Positions 42,065 to 51,196 of a stretch of DNA of 64,000 bases are shown piece by piece. Under the pieces are notes generated by a model. That model saw only the letters and a program-made list of their open reading frames with translations. It did no database searches and was not told where the DNA came from. The position numbers were made by a program, and so were the translations under genes. Position 1 is the stretch's first letter. Every line of letters starts with the position of its first letter. Source of the stretch: Granulicella sp. S156. GTDB lineage: Bacteria > Acidobacteriota > Terriglobia > Terriglobales > Acidobacteriaceae. The stretch spans positions 99,545 through 163,544 of the forward strand of contig NZ_LMUH01000022.1 of the NCBI RefSeq assembly GCF_009766105.1, read 5' to 3'.

Positions 42065-43387
42065 ATGCCGTCGGCTGGGTCAGTGATAGGTGCCTGGCAC
42101 CCGAAGACCGAGAGCGAAAGGCAGCTCGTGCGTTCGCAACTCGAAAGGCTTGTTAGCGACAGCAGATTCACTGCTAGTAAACGCTATCCGGGCATGCTCC
42201 AGTACATCGTGGAGCAGACTCTTCGGGAAAACGAAGATAGCTTGAAAGAGCGAACGATCGGGATAGAGGTATTTCATCGTCCGCCGGATTACGACACCAA
42301 TCTCGATCCTGTCGTGCGTCTTTGCGCCGTAGAGGTCAGGAAGCGGCTCGTCCAGTACTATCAGTCATCAGCGCATGCGAACGAACTAAGGATCGAATTG
42401 AATCCGGGATCCTATGTTCCCGTATTCTCGGAACCTCCATCGGATGCGCACATCCTTCAAACGCCTCTCGCGAACGTTCCCTCGATCCAAACGCCTCCTT
42501 CGGATGTTCCATCTATCCAGATGCTCCCTGCGGATGTTCCCTCTATCGCAGAGCCTGTGAGCCAGTCCAAGCGGACAGAAAAAATCTATTGGCCGGCAGG
42601 TTTGATAGTTTCTGGTCTGATCGTCGTCATAGTGGCCTTGGGCGCTCGATATGGGAGGCAGTTCAACAAACAACGATCAGCACTCGAAGAAGTCTGGTCT
42701 CCGTTGCTCACCAGCAGCAAGCCTATCTTGCTCTGCGTGGGTGGAACCAAGATGGCTACTCTTGCGGGTACCCAACTGATTGAGCTCCAGAGCGGGGCCG
42801 ATGATGACGCGTTTCTTCAGCCGTTCGCGAACAGGAACGACTTTGTTCCTTTTTCTGATGTTCAGGTACTCAGCAGATTCTCGTCTCTGGCCGACGCTCA
42901 CGGACAGGCTTTCAGGGTTCAGAATTCTCGGACGACCGTTTCCTCTCAGCTTCGTGAAGGGCCGGTTGTTCTGATTGGAGCGCTTAACAATGACTGGACG
43001 CTGAACAGAACGTCCTCACTCAGGTTTCACTTTCAAAGGCCCGTGGACTCGAATCCGGTTTATTGGATCGCAGACACTCAGCACCCCGAATCACACGCGT
43101 GGCAAGTCAACGCACAGGCACGGGCAAGTGATGTTCTCAAAGATTATGCGATAGCCGCCCGCTTCACAGACGAAGGCACCGGCCAGATAGTTCTGGTCGC
43201 GGCGGGAATTACGGGCAGCGGGACTAGGGCCGCCGGTGAGTTCCTGACCGATGAGGCAGCGCTGAAACAGTTGGCGGACAGCGCCGGCGCCGACTGGGGT
43301 AAGAAGAACTTTGAAGTCGTCCTTAGCGCGCAGGTAGTCAACGGGATGCAGGGCAAACCGACTGTGGAAGCCAAAACATTTTGGTGA
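42065..43387 (+). CDS. Membrane-anchored protein with N-terminal regulator-like domain, divergent from TonB receptor
   Basis: 440 residues. The N-terminal 115 residues (QLERLVSDSRFTASKRYPGM, LQYIVEQTLR, KERTIGIEVFHRPPDYDTN, DPVVRLCAVEVRKRLVQYY) match a domain common in Acidobacteriota proteins that resembles the DNA-binding part of winged-helix regulators. Residues about 125-165 are a proline-rich repeat on VPSI/PPSDVPSIQ. One transmembrane helix follows near 178-198 (WPAGLIVSGLIVVIVALGA), then a 240-residue soluble domain of unknown type. This ToxR-like layout and the divergent position suggest control of the receptor operon. That function is inferred. Confidence 0.6.
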   Translation: MPSAGSVIGAWHPKTESERQLVRSQLERLVSDSRFTASKRYPGMLQYIVEQTLRENEDSLKERTIGIEVFHRPPDYDTNLDPVVRLCAVEVRKRLVQYYQSSAHANELRIELNPGSYVPVFSEPPSDAHILQTPLANVPSIQTPPSDVPSIQMLPADVPSIAEPVSQSKRTEKIYWPAGLIVSGLIVVIVALGARYGRQFNKQRSALEEVWSPLLTSSKPILLCVGGTKMATLAGTQLIELQSGADDDAFLQPFANRNDFVPFSDVQVLSRFSSLADAHGQAFRVQNSRTTVSSQLREGPVVLIGALNNDWTLNRTSSLRFHFQRPVDSNPVYWIADTQHPESHAWQVNAQARASDVLKDYAIAARFTDEGTGQIVLVAAGITGSGTRAAGEFLTDEAALKQLADSAGADWGKKNFEVVLSAQVVNGMQGKPTVEAKTFW

Positions 43388-43628
43388 ACCGAGTCGTGAA
43401 CGAGATGAACAACGCGCAATAGCCCAGCCAACTTACTGAAATCAGCATGCGGATTACTGCCGCAAAGTGCGTTTTTCGTTTCTAATCCGCACGTCTCGGA
43501 CGTTCCTCCTGTCGCAGCGTCGCCTGCGTGTACATCTCAAGCGTGATCCTGTCGGCGGCTACGGATGCCTCTTCGCCCTTACGGGCATCGAAACAGTTTA
43601 GGTAGCTCCCAGCTTTGTACTCGGTTAC

Positions 43629-44291
43629 TTATTCGCCGTTGGCTGTGAGCAACTTCCACATAGTTTTGGAAGCCAAACGTGCATGCGTCTTGATTGTCTC
43701 TGAGTTTGCATTTACGAGGCCGTGTAGAACCTCCTCGTAAATGCCAGCGCGTAGCAACGCCTCATAGAGAGCAGCATCTTGTGTTGCATCTCTTTTTGTC
43801 CAGGATCTTCTTCGAGCAATGCTCCTGAGATAGGCGACCAAAATGCCTGTCCTGCCCCGCGCGACATTTTTATGATACTGCCGGCCCAAGTCCGGGAATC
43901 GGTCGGCGTCCCGCGTCACGACGCGATAGAGCGCCAGCTGTTCCTCTGAGAGCAAATGCCGAAGATATTCTCGGCCGGCTTCCATGAGACCGCGTTGCGT
44001 TGCCTCACGGAACCAGGCGAATCGCTCCGCAATCACCGGATCGGGGGGGAGTTCATTTGAAAGAAGATGGTCGGTACAAGCCGCGATCATCACGTTGCTG
44101 AAAAGTTCGTCCTTGTTAGCGAAGTGACTGTAGATTGTCTTGACGGAGACTCCTGCAGATTTTGCAATCGCATCCATGGATGCCCCGGCAAATCCGTCGC
44201 GCAGGAAATGGTCATGGGCAGCAAGCACGATCGCGCGATCCTTCTCGGCGACCATGGCCGCTTTGGATGTGCGCTTTGCCCCCGTCCTCAT
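43629..44291 (-). CDS. TetR-family transcriptional regulator
   Basis: 220 residues from ATG 44291 (GGAG upstream). The HTH is clear: GASMDAIAKSAGVSVKTIYS, then HFANKDELF. The ligand domain is helical (LLSEEQLALYRVVTRDADRF) with a TetR_C-like end. It is divergent from an F420-type NADP oxidoreductase gene, with a 38-bp imperfect palindrome between them, so it most likely represses that gene and itself in response to an unknown effector. Confidence 0.88.
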   Translation of the reverse strand: MRTGAKRTSKAAMVAEKDRAIVLAAHDHFLRDGFAGASMDAIAKSAGVSVKTIYSHFANKDELFSNVMIAACTDHLLSNELPPDPVIAERFAWFREATQRGLMEAGREYLRHLLSEEQLALYRVVTRDADRFPDLGRQYHKNVARGRTGILVAYLRSIARRRSWTKRDATQDAALYEALLRAGIYEEVLHGLVNANSETIKTHARLASKTMWKLLTANGE

Positions 44292-44339
44292 TGATGCTTC
44301 TCCGCCCTTGATCAAGGATATACAACATTCGCTGAATCT

Positions 44340-44377
44340 ACAACGATCGTTTCCTCATCTAGGAAAACGTACGTTGT
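44340..44377. promoter_or_regulatory. Palindrome between TetR and oxidoreductase genes (operator candidate)
   Basis: ACAACGATCGTTTCCT (44340-44355) and AGGAAAACGTACGTTGT (44361-44377) are inverted, with two mismatches and one extra base. It lies 49 bp before the TetR start and 52 bp before the oxidoreductase start, right for a TetR operator on a divergent promoter. Confidence 0.6.
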
Positions 44378-44428
44378 CGCATACGTGCGGGACATTCGTC
44401 CCATGATCAAAGCCACACAGGAGAAAAC

Positions 44429-45235
44429 ATGAAGATCGGGATCATAGGAGCGGGCAATATCGGATCAGCACTCGCCGGATACTTCCACAAACTACAGCAC
44501 ACCGTATTGATTGCAAACTCGCGCGGCCCGGAGACGCTTTCCAAAGTCGCTCAGGAAACTGGCGCTACTCCCGTCAACATCTCGGGGGTCGCGAAAGGAG
44601 TCGATCTGCTCGTCATCGCCATTCCGATGAAGAACGTTCCGTCGCTCCCAAATGACCTGCTCGCCAATCTGCCTGTGGCATCGCCGATCATCGACACCGG
44701 AAATTACTATCCTCTTCGCGACGGTCACATTACCGAGATGGATAAAGGTATGGTCGAGAGCGAGTGGACCTCGCACATATTGGGGCGCCCTGTCATCAAG
44801 GCATTCAACAACATCGTAGCGGATAGTCTTCTTCACAAAGGTCTCCCGAAAGGATCGAAGAACCGCATTGCTCTTCCGGTATCAGGAGATGATGTCAGGG
44901 CTAAGCAACTCGTGATCTCTCTACTGGATCAGATGGGCTTCGATGCCATGGATGCAGGCCCGCTCTCCGAATCCTGGCACTATCAGCCCGGGACGCCAGC
45001 TTACTGCCCTGATCCCACCATCCGACAGCTGCCATCCCTGTTAAAGCGAGCCAATCGAGATAAAGCACCAGCGAGTCGTGATCAGGCAGCGAAGATGATG
45101 GCGAAGCTTCCTGCTGACTTTCCGCCACAAGAGTTGGTAAGGGTCGCGCGGCTTTCCGCTGGCTTGGATATTTTGAAGCCGAGAAGCTGGATTGCGTTGC
45201 TGCGTTTGGTGTTTACAGTTCTGTGGCCGTTTTGA
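44429..45235 (+). CDS. NADP oxidoreductase, coenzyme F420-dependent type (NAD-binding)
   Basis: 268 residues with AGGAG before the ATG. The Rossmann start KIGIIGAGNIGSALAGYF carries GxGxxG and is followed by VLIANSRGPETL, whose Arg suggests NADP preference. Later segments (VIAIPMKNV, IIDTGNYYPLRDG and VIKAFNNI) are typical of the F420-dependent NADP reductase-like family, which in most bacteria uses NADP without F420. The substrate is unknown. The probable repressor is the divergent TetR. Confidence 0.82.
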   Translation: MKIGIIGAGNIGSALAGYFHKLQHTVLIANSRGPETLSKVAQETGATPVNISGVAKGVDLLVIAIPMKNVPSLPNDLLANLPVASPIIDTGNYYPLRDGHITEMDKGMVESEWTSHILGRPVIKAFNNIVADSLLHKGLPKGSKNRIALPVSGDDVRAKQLVISLLDQMGFDAMDAGPLSESWHYQPGTPAYCPDPTIRQLPSLLKRANRDKAPASRDQAAKMMAKLPADFPPQELVRVARLSAGLDILKPRSWIALLRLVFTVLWPF

Positions 45236-45334
45236 TCAGTAAAGCGCAAGTTAGTTTGTCGAGATGGCGTGGTCAGGCAACCGAAGTATGCTCTTGCTCT
45301 CGCTTCGGCTCGGTACTGCGAAGCTTGGTCGCGC

Positions 45335-46204
45335 TTAGCTGGCTCTCTTGGTCAGCGACCTCACGGCCGTGATCAGATCAATCGTCCCTTTGACGTGTTC
45401 GGTGCCGGGCACTCCAAAGTCGATCCACCTGGAGTTAAAGCTGTCGGTCATCTCGATGTAGGCGCCAGAACGGTCCGCTGGCATACCGCGCTGAGCCAAG
45501 GCATCGACCCACGTCTCTCGCGGAACCGCAACGCCGGTGACCGGTCGATCGAGAGCCTTTTCCAGAGCAGCCGCCACATCATTCGGAGAATAGTAAGTCG
45601 GCCCTGAGATCTCAATAAATCGGTTCCCCTGCCAGGTCTGAAGCAGGGTCTCAGCGCCGATTCGGCCAATGTCTTCTGTGGCAACCAGCGGAATAGGATC
45701 TTCCAGGGGTTGGTAGAACGCGAAGTACTTGCCAGTAGTGCGGGCGGTCGGAATGCTGTGCAAGATGTTTTCCATAAATGATCCGGCGCGAAGGAACGCG
45801 CTCGAAACCCCAGTGCTGCCAAGCTCCTCCTCGAGAAGATGAGCGGTCGTAACAGCACCCAGGCCTGAGGTCTTCTCGCCTCCAATAGAGGAAAGGAAAA
45901 CGGCTCGGGGAGGCTTGGCGGCGAGAACGGCTTTCTTGATCGCAGCAATCCGGGCGACGCTGTCTGGAAATCCGGGGGCGGGAACCACATCGGGCGGAAT
46001 CATGCAAAAAACACCTTCGACTCCCGTAAAGGCGGCGGCAAGGTGGTCATCGTAGTTGGCAGTCACAACCTCAACGCCCTTATCTTTCCAAGACTGCGTC
46101 TTCGAATTGTCACGGACGATGCCACGAACCTTCTTTCCATGCTGGAGGAGAGTGTTTGCGACCGCGCCGCCTACATTACCGGAGATTCCCATAACTGCGA
46201 ACAT
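45335..46204 (-). CDS. NmrA-family NAD(P)-binding protein
   Basis: 289 residues from ATG 46204; a TTG seven codons upstream is weaker. The N-terminus MFAVMGISGNVGGAVANTLL has the GxxGxxG of atypical SDRs. VRGIVRDNSKTQSW and VVTANYDDHLAAAFTGVEGV follow the NmrA/QOR2 pattern. The catalytic Tyr-Lys pair of classical SDRs is not seen. Proteins of this type are quinone reductases or redox sensors. No partner gene overlaps it; it is convergent with the upstream oxidoreductase gene. Confidence 0.82.
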   Translation of the reverse strand: MFAVMGISGNVGGAVANTLLQHGKKVRGIVRDNSKTQSWKDKGVEVVTANYDDHLAAAFTGVEGVFCMIPPDVVPAPGFPDSVARIAAIKKAVLAAKPPRAVFLSSIGGEKTSGLGAVTTAHLLEEELGSTGVSSAFLRAGSFMENILHSIPTARTTGKYFAFYQPLEDPIPLVATEDIGRIGAETLLQTWQGNRFIEISGPTYYSPNDVAAALEKALDRPVTGVAVPRETWVDALAQRGMPADRSGAYIEMTDSFNSRWIDFGVPGTEHVKGTIDLITAVRSLTKRAS

Positions 46205-46263
46205 GTGTGTTGTCCTCTTCTTCAATTTGAATTTGCGGAGTCACCACGCAGCCGGACTATGCA

Positions 46264-48090
46264 TCAATGCCTGCGCGGACTCAACGGCAGCAACAGGTAA
46301 GAAGCCTGCCCCCCGCCGGTTGCAACAGTGTTTGTGCCTCCATAGAGAACCGGGTCACGATTCGGATGCGCCGCGTAAAAGAGACCTGGGTTGGTTGAAA
46401 ACGGAAGTTCATAGTCTTTGCCTGGCACGATCTTGGCGTTGGACGGATATTGCCAATCCTTGCCCTGGATACTTAAGGCCAACTGGTAGCCTTTCGGTAC
46501 GACAACGCTGGTAGGCCAGGCGAAATTGACATCCACTTCGTAAATCTGGCCAGGCGCCATCGGCTCTGTCTCTGTCTGAGGGTGGTAAGAGTCGTAGCTC
46601 GTAGACTTCGCCGGATCGACAGCGCGGCGAGAGACCCTCAGGAATCCCTGGTCTATGGGGACATGCGGATCGGTATTGCCGGTGAAGGTTATCTCTTGCC
46701 CTTCAGGATCGATCAAGTGCAAGGCTGCGAAGATGTCCATGTCGGCTGTGGAAGATCGAACCCACAGTTTGAGCGCCACCGGCCCAGTGAACTCGACGTC
46801 TTCGTTGAATGGTTTTGTCTTGAAGGTCAGGCCGTCGCCCATTGCCGCATACGACTTCTCGGTTGCGGCTGACCCGTTTTTTCCCGAGCCCATTTCGCCA
46901 TCGTCAGCATCGAGGTAGTAGCGTGTCCATTGCGTCTCCGGCAACGGCCATGCGGCATCTGTTTTCCAAAAAGTGCCATCCGGACGCCTGACCTGCACTG
47001 AAACCAGAGGCTCTTTGTCCCACCCATCCTTTGCGCCTTTCAGGAAATGATCGAAGAAATGTTTTTGGAGCTCGAAAGACTCTTCTGAGTAGAAGGGCGT
47101 CAGATGATCGCCAGTTTCGATCCGCAGCCACTTTGACTTGCTGGCTGCGGCCCTATAGCCAACAGTGCTCCAGTCCTCCCAGTTGGCAACACATAACAGC
47201 GGGACGGTGATGTGGCTGCCATCGGGTGTTCGCTCGTGATAGAAGGCTTCATCATAAGGGTGGCTCACCCAGGCATCGAGCGGCGCGATGCGATTCTGTT
47301 TCAACAGTTCCGCGGACAAGGCTTCACCGGTTGTCCGTTGACCATTGACCATATCTTTGAGAGGCGATTCACCGTTTCCATTCTGATCGGGGACTACCTG
47401 GTGGTCCCACCAGAATTTCCATGCGGGATTGAGTATTCCACCGTAGAAGGCGATTTCACGGTAGTAATCGAAGGCCCCATCCCATGGCAGGATAGCGGCG
47501 AGCCCTTCGGGCTGCCGCGCTGCGACCATCCACTGATTGATGGCCTGGTAAGAGGTTCCTATCAAGCCGACCTTACCGGAACTCCAGGTCTGATGAGCTG
47601 CCCAGGTAATCAGCGTTGCGTAATCGTCGATCTCCCGAGGCGAAAAGGGGTCGAGCATACCTGGAGAACTGCCAGCGCCACGAGAGTCGGCATCGATCAC
47701 GACATAACCTTGCGGAACCCAGCGCTCGGGGTCGGCCACCTCAAAGCGCAGGTAACGACAGGATGACTTCTTGCAGAGATCCGGGTACTTTGCGATCAGC
47801 CTTGCCCATGAAGCCTTGTACGCTGGAACCGAATCCATCCGGCTGTCCTTGCCGTAAGGCCCCATAGACATCAGCACCGGATAGTGCCCGGGTTTCTCTG
47901 GGCGATAGATGTTGACGCGCAACGCAACGCCATCCGTCATCGTGACGGGCACATTGTGCTCGAAGAGCATCCCCGGCACGCCGCTGTCAACGCGCTCGGC
48001 AAGTGTTGATTCCACCGACCCGAGGATGAAAACCAAGGAGAGGATAGACAACAGAATTCGGTGAATGAAGAAGCTTTTTCTATAACTCAT
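46264..48090 (-). CDS. CocE/NonD-family hydrolase, secreted
   Basis: 608 residues from ATG 48090 (AAGGA upstream). The signal peptide spans about 12-32 (LLSILSLVFILGSVESTLAE). The alpha/beta-hydrolase domain has the nucleophile elbow GLIGTSYQ (Ser in GTSYQ) and an oxyanion-side DADSRGAGSS. A C-terminal jelly roll (FTGPVALKLWVRSSTADMD) completes the X-Pro dipeptidyl-peptidase/CocE fold. Members hydrolyse acyl esters or amides such as cephalosporin esters, cocaine or glutaryl-7-ACA. The substrate here is unknown. It sits 62 bp downstream of an SDR-type gene. Confidence 0.85.
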   Translation of the reverse strand: MSYRKSFFIHRILLSILSLVFILGSVESTLAERVDSGVPGMLFEHNVPVTMTDGVALRVNIYRPEKPGHYPVLMSMGPYGKDSRMDSVPAYKASWARLIAKYPDLCKKSSCRYLRFEVADPERWVPQGYVVIDADSRGAGSSPGMLDPFSPREIDDYATLITWAAHQTWSSGKVGLIGTSYQAINQWMVAARQPEGLAAILPWDGAFDYYREIAFYGGILNPAWKFWWDHQVVPDQNGNGESPLKDMVNGQRTTGEALSAELLKQNRIAPLDAWVSHPYDEAFYHERTPDGSHITVPLLCVANWEDWSTVGYRAAASKSKWLRIETGDHLTPFYSEESFELQKHFFDHFLKGAKDGWDKEPLVSVQVRRPDGTFWKTDAAWPLPETQWTRYYLDADDGEMGSGKNGSAATEKSYAAMGDGLTFKTKPFNEDVEFTGPVALKLWVRSSTADMDIFAALHLIDPEGQEITFTGNTDPHVPIDQGFLRVSRRAVDPAKSTSYDSYHPQTETEPMAPGQIYEVDVNFAWPTSVVVPKGYQLALSIQGKDWQYPSNAKIVPGKDYELPFSTNPGLFYAAHPNRDPVLYGGTNTVATGGGQASYLLLPLSPRRH

Positions 48091-48152
48091 CGGGAATGTC
48101 CTTGTAGTTTGGGGCGTGACTTTCCACGCATATCCACGCATGAAAAACTCAC

Positions 48153-49037
48153 CTATCGGGCGAGTTCCAAATCGGCGATCAAACCTTGCCCCGTCGGGTT
48201 CCATCCCAATGCTTCTTTTGTTTTCGTGCTGGATGCCTGGAAATCGGCGCTCACGAAGTAAGCAAGAAAACCGAAGTGGGATGCCGCTTCCTCTGGAGTC
48301 TTCGAGACAGCAGGAACGTTTACCAGCCGCCCGATTGCCTCAGCGATCGCCCGCAATGCGATACCATCCTCGGCGATCGCGTGGTACCGACTTCCCGGTG
48401 CTCCTTTTTCAAGCGCCAGCCTGAAGAGCTGCGCAGCATCCCGACGATGCACTGCCGGCCAGCGGTTGAGTCCGTCCTGCACGTATGCCGCCCCCCCCGT
48501 CTGGCGCGCCAGGGCGATCATTCTGGTGACGAGACCCTGCTTCGTTCGATCATGAACAACAGGAGGAAGCCGGATGATGCTTGATCGGACGTTCTCCGTC
48601 GCCAACGCAAGAGCCTTTTCCTCCGATGGCATACGGACCGCTCCAAGAGAATGGGGGTCTCCCGCGTCGTCTTCGTTGGTTGGGCGTCCCGGTGAAAGCA
48701 AACCAATTGCGGAGGTGATGACCAAGGGCATGCCTGTTCCCGAGAGGGCTTCGCCGAACACCTCTACAGCACGCCTGTCCATTTCAGCGGCAGCCGCAAC
48801 CTGCGACCAGTCGTGATTGTAGGCTGTGTGGATCACGCCGTCGCACTCTAAGGCGGCTAGGGAAAGGCCTTTCGGGTCTGACAAGTCTCCTCGGTGGACT
48901 TCGGCTCCCATTCGCTTCAGCGCATCGACTGCCGCGTCGTTTCGAGCAAGACCAAGCACCTGATGGCCTGCTCCAATCAACTCTTCTACAACCGCTGAAC
49001 CGACAAAGCCAGTAGCGCCAGTGACGAAAATCCGCAT
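48153..49037 (-). CDS. Atypical/extended SDR (NAD-dependent epimerase-like)
   Basis: 294 residues. MRIFVTGATGFVGSAVVEEL carries the extended-SDR GxxGxxG; GDLSDPKGLS and DGVIHTAYNHDW follow the usual order. No clear YxxxK was seen; the region where it should be reads ...SEEKALALA, so this belongs with atypical members that may not be dehydrogenases. The gene is divergent from an AraC regulator (128 bp), the usual sign of regulation by that protein. Confidence 0.82.
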   Translation of the reverse strand: MRIFVTGATGFVGSAVVEELIGAGHQVLGLARNDAAVDALKRMGAEVHRGDLSDPKGLSLAALECDGVIHTAYNHDWSQVAAAAEMDRRAVEVFGEALSGTGMPLVITSAIGLLSPGRPTNEDDAGDPHSLGAVRMPSEEKALALATENVRSSIIRLPPVVHDRTKQGLVTRMIALARQTGGAAYVQDGLNRWPAVHRRDAAQLFRLALEKGAPGSRYHAIAEDGIALRAIAEAIGRLVNVPAVSKTPEEAASHFGFLAYFVSADFQASSTKTKEALGWNPTGQGLIADLELAR

Positions 49038-49165
49038 ATTTCCTCCCGTAGATTTCGCAGTCCCCTTGGGCTGTTCTGCGAACCACTTTCCTCACAATAT
49101 GCGGTCTTTGGCATACGATCTATGTTAGGGCGTTCGCATTACTAGCTCGATCGTACGGAGATTTT

Positions 49166-50137
49166 ATGGACCCGCTGTCGGATGTTCTGTCGTTACTGAA
49201 GCCACGCACTTACGTGTCCGGTGGTTTCGACGTGGGGGGAGAATGGGCAATCCAGTTCCCTCAAAAGGAGGGCATCAAATGCTACGCGGTCGTTTCGGGT
49301 GCATGTTGGCTCTCGGTGGAAGGTGTTCCTGACGCTGTGCATCTTCAGACAGGGGATTGTTTCCTGTTGCCGACCGGCCGGCCTTTACGCCTTGCAAGCG
49401 ACCTGACACTTGCCCCGATCAACGCCTCCGCGTTTTACGCGAGCGGGCGAAACGGCGGCATCGTCTCCCTCAATGGTGGCGGCAGTTGCCTCATCGTCGG
49501 CGGCCACTTCACGCTCACAGGCGGTCACGCCCGCATTCTGTTGGGCGCGTTGCCACCCATCGTGCATCTCCAGACGGAATCGGATAAGGCAGCACTGCGT
49601 TGGTCTCTTGAGCGCATGAGGCAGGAGTTGCGCGAGCAACGACCAGGTGGAGTTCTGGTCACGCAACAGCTCGCCTACATGATGCTCGTTCAGGCGCTAC
49701 GACTACATCTGGAAGGGGGCGGAGGCGGTGTCGGATGGATGTTCGCCTTAACGGACAAGCAGCTTAGCTTGGCGATGAACGCAATGCATGAGAATCCAGC
49801 CCATCGCTGGACGTTGCAAACACTGGCGGAACGCGCCGGCATGTCCCGAACGATCTTCACCCTCCGGTTCAAAAAGACAGTCGGCTCATCCCCAATGGAA
49901 TACCTGACGCGCTGGCGTATGTTGCTCGCCGGCGACAGGCTGCAACATACTACCGACGCTGTCGCTGAGATTGCTCTTTCGTTGGGTTACGAATCTGAGA
50001 GCGCCTTTAGCAAAGCTTTCAAGCGGGTCATGGGTTGTTCGCCGCGCCAGTACGCCCGCGGGTGCAACCCATCTTCTGCTTTACTTGGCTCGCGGGAAAC
50101 TTCATCCACCAGTCAACTCGAACTTGTCGTGGATTGA
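49166..50137 (+). CDS. AraC-family regulator with cupin N-terminus
   Basis: 323 residues. The N-terminal half is a Cupin_6-like sensor (FPQKEGIKCYAVVSGACWLS, GDCFLLPTGRPLRL). The C-terminal double HTH is classical: LAERAGMSRTIFTLRFKKTV, then AEIALSLGYESESAFSKAFK and GCSPRQY. Such regulators commonly sit divergent from an SDR/oxidoreductase they activate, as here. The effector is unknown. Confidence 0.9.
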   Translation: MDPLSDVLSLLKPRTYVSGGFDVGGEWAIQFPQKEGIKCYAVVSGACWLSVEGVPDAVHLQTGDCFLLPTGRPLRLASDLTLAPINASAFYASGRNGGIVSLNGGGSCLIVGGHFTLTGGHARILLGALPPIVHLQTESDKAALRWSLERMRQELREQRPGGVLVTQQLAYMMLVQALRLHLEGGGGGVGWMFALTDKQLSLAMNAMHENPAHRWTLQTLAERAGMSRTIFTLRFKKTVGSSPMEYLTRWRMLLAGDRLQHTTDAVAEIALSLGYESESAFSKAFKRVMGCSPRQYARGCNPSSALLGSRETSSTSQLELVVD

Positions 50138-50405
50138 TGCACATCGTTATCGCCCTTTAGTGCATTACTTTCTGCAGGCAGATGAAGAAATTTTACGAGT
50201 CCATCGTGAAACACGTCGAGGAGTATTGCTCTCTGACCTCACCACTCCAATTACGAGCAAGCACGCGAATAGCCCTTCGCTTCGCGAAGCTCACGCACCC
50301 CAGGTCCTCTGCCGTGCTGAAGCGGAGTTTCAAATCATTTACCCCTAACAAACCATGTGGACGGGCAAGCCCGTTTCTGCCGCGCCAATACTGAATGGCT
50401 AAAGC

Positions 50406-51029
50406 CTATTTAGGCCAGGATGCCATCGCCATCTCAATGACCTGATTCAACTCTCTCGCTGCTGCGCCATTCGCAGCCTGTACGGAAAGGCCCGTCACGA
50501 CGGAGGTGAAGTACTCCGCCATGACGGCGGTGTTCGCGTTCGGTGGTAGCTCGCCCTTTCGCTTCCCCTGTTCCAAACGTTTCTGCAACTTCTTCGTGGC
50601 CTGCCGTTGCAATCCGGCCAGTTCGTCGCGAAGCTCCTGCGTGTCGGCACTCCCCGTCAGCGCGCCCTGCACAAGAAAGCAGACCTTCGGCTCATCGGCC
50701 TGCGCATTCAACCCACGTGCGAGCCGTAAGCAAGCCTCGACAGACTCACGCGACGTGGGCTGGTTCAACGCTTCCTCATACACCTTTGTCGCCTGCTCCG
50801 CATAGGCCACCATGGCCCGTCGAAACAGCTCGACTTTGTCTCCGAAGTTCGCATAGAGCGTTGGCTTGCTCATACCCGTGGCTTTCGTCAGATCGGTGTA
50901 CGAGGTTCCGTCGAAGCCCTGCTTCCAGAACAGAAGCATCGCTTCATGCAGCGCGGCTTCTCGGTCGAAACCGCGGGGACGTCCGGGGCCGCGTCGTTTC
51001 TCTGGCTGCACGTATGTCTCGCTTTTCAT
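50406..51029 (-). CDS. TetR-family transcriptional regulator
   Basis: 207 residues from ATG 51029; a GTG at 51056 nine codons upstream is an alternative and the choice is uncertain. The basic N-terminus (RRGPGRPRGFDREAAL) is typical. The HTH is TDLTKATGMSKPTLYANFGD with KVELFRRAM. It is divergent from an SDR gene, and the perfect palindrome TACCGTACGGTA (51119-51130) lies between them, probably its operator. Confidence 0.88.
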   Translation of the reverse strand: MKSETYVQPEKRRGPGRPRGFDREAALHEAMLLFWKQGFDGTSYTDLTKATGMSKPTLYANFGDKVELFRRAMVAYAEQATKVYEEALNQPTSRESVEACLRLARGLNAQADEPKVCFLVQGALTGSADTQELRDELAGLQRQATKKLQKRLEQGKRKGELPPNANTAVMAEYFTSVVTGLSVQAANGAAARELNQVIEMAMASWPK

Positions 51030-51118
51030 CCAGCTATTGGACTCCCGGGAAGACACTTCGCTTCATTTCCTAACGAACAGTAAAATTATTGCATCCCTGT
51101 GCCTCCCTGCACATCCTT

Positions 51119-51130
51119 TACCGTACGGTA
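51119..51130. promoter_or_regulatory. Perfect 12-bp palindrome, TetR operator candidate
   Basis: TACCGTACGGTA lies in the 167-bp divergent region between the TetR and SDR genes. ACCGTACGGT cores are common TetR-family operators. It is 66 bp before the SDR start. Confidence 0.65.
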
Positions 51131-51196
51131 GGAAATTGTGGCTCCCGATGGAGCCTAGATATCCTCCGTGACCCTATCTTCTAAAGGAGCTTTTCA

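Noticed and set aside
50182-50394. 70-residue plus-strand frame after the AraC gene
   Set aside because: No ribosome binding site or conserved pattern; basic, low-information sequence.
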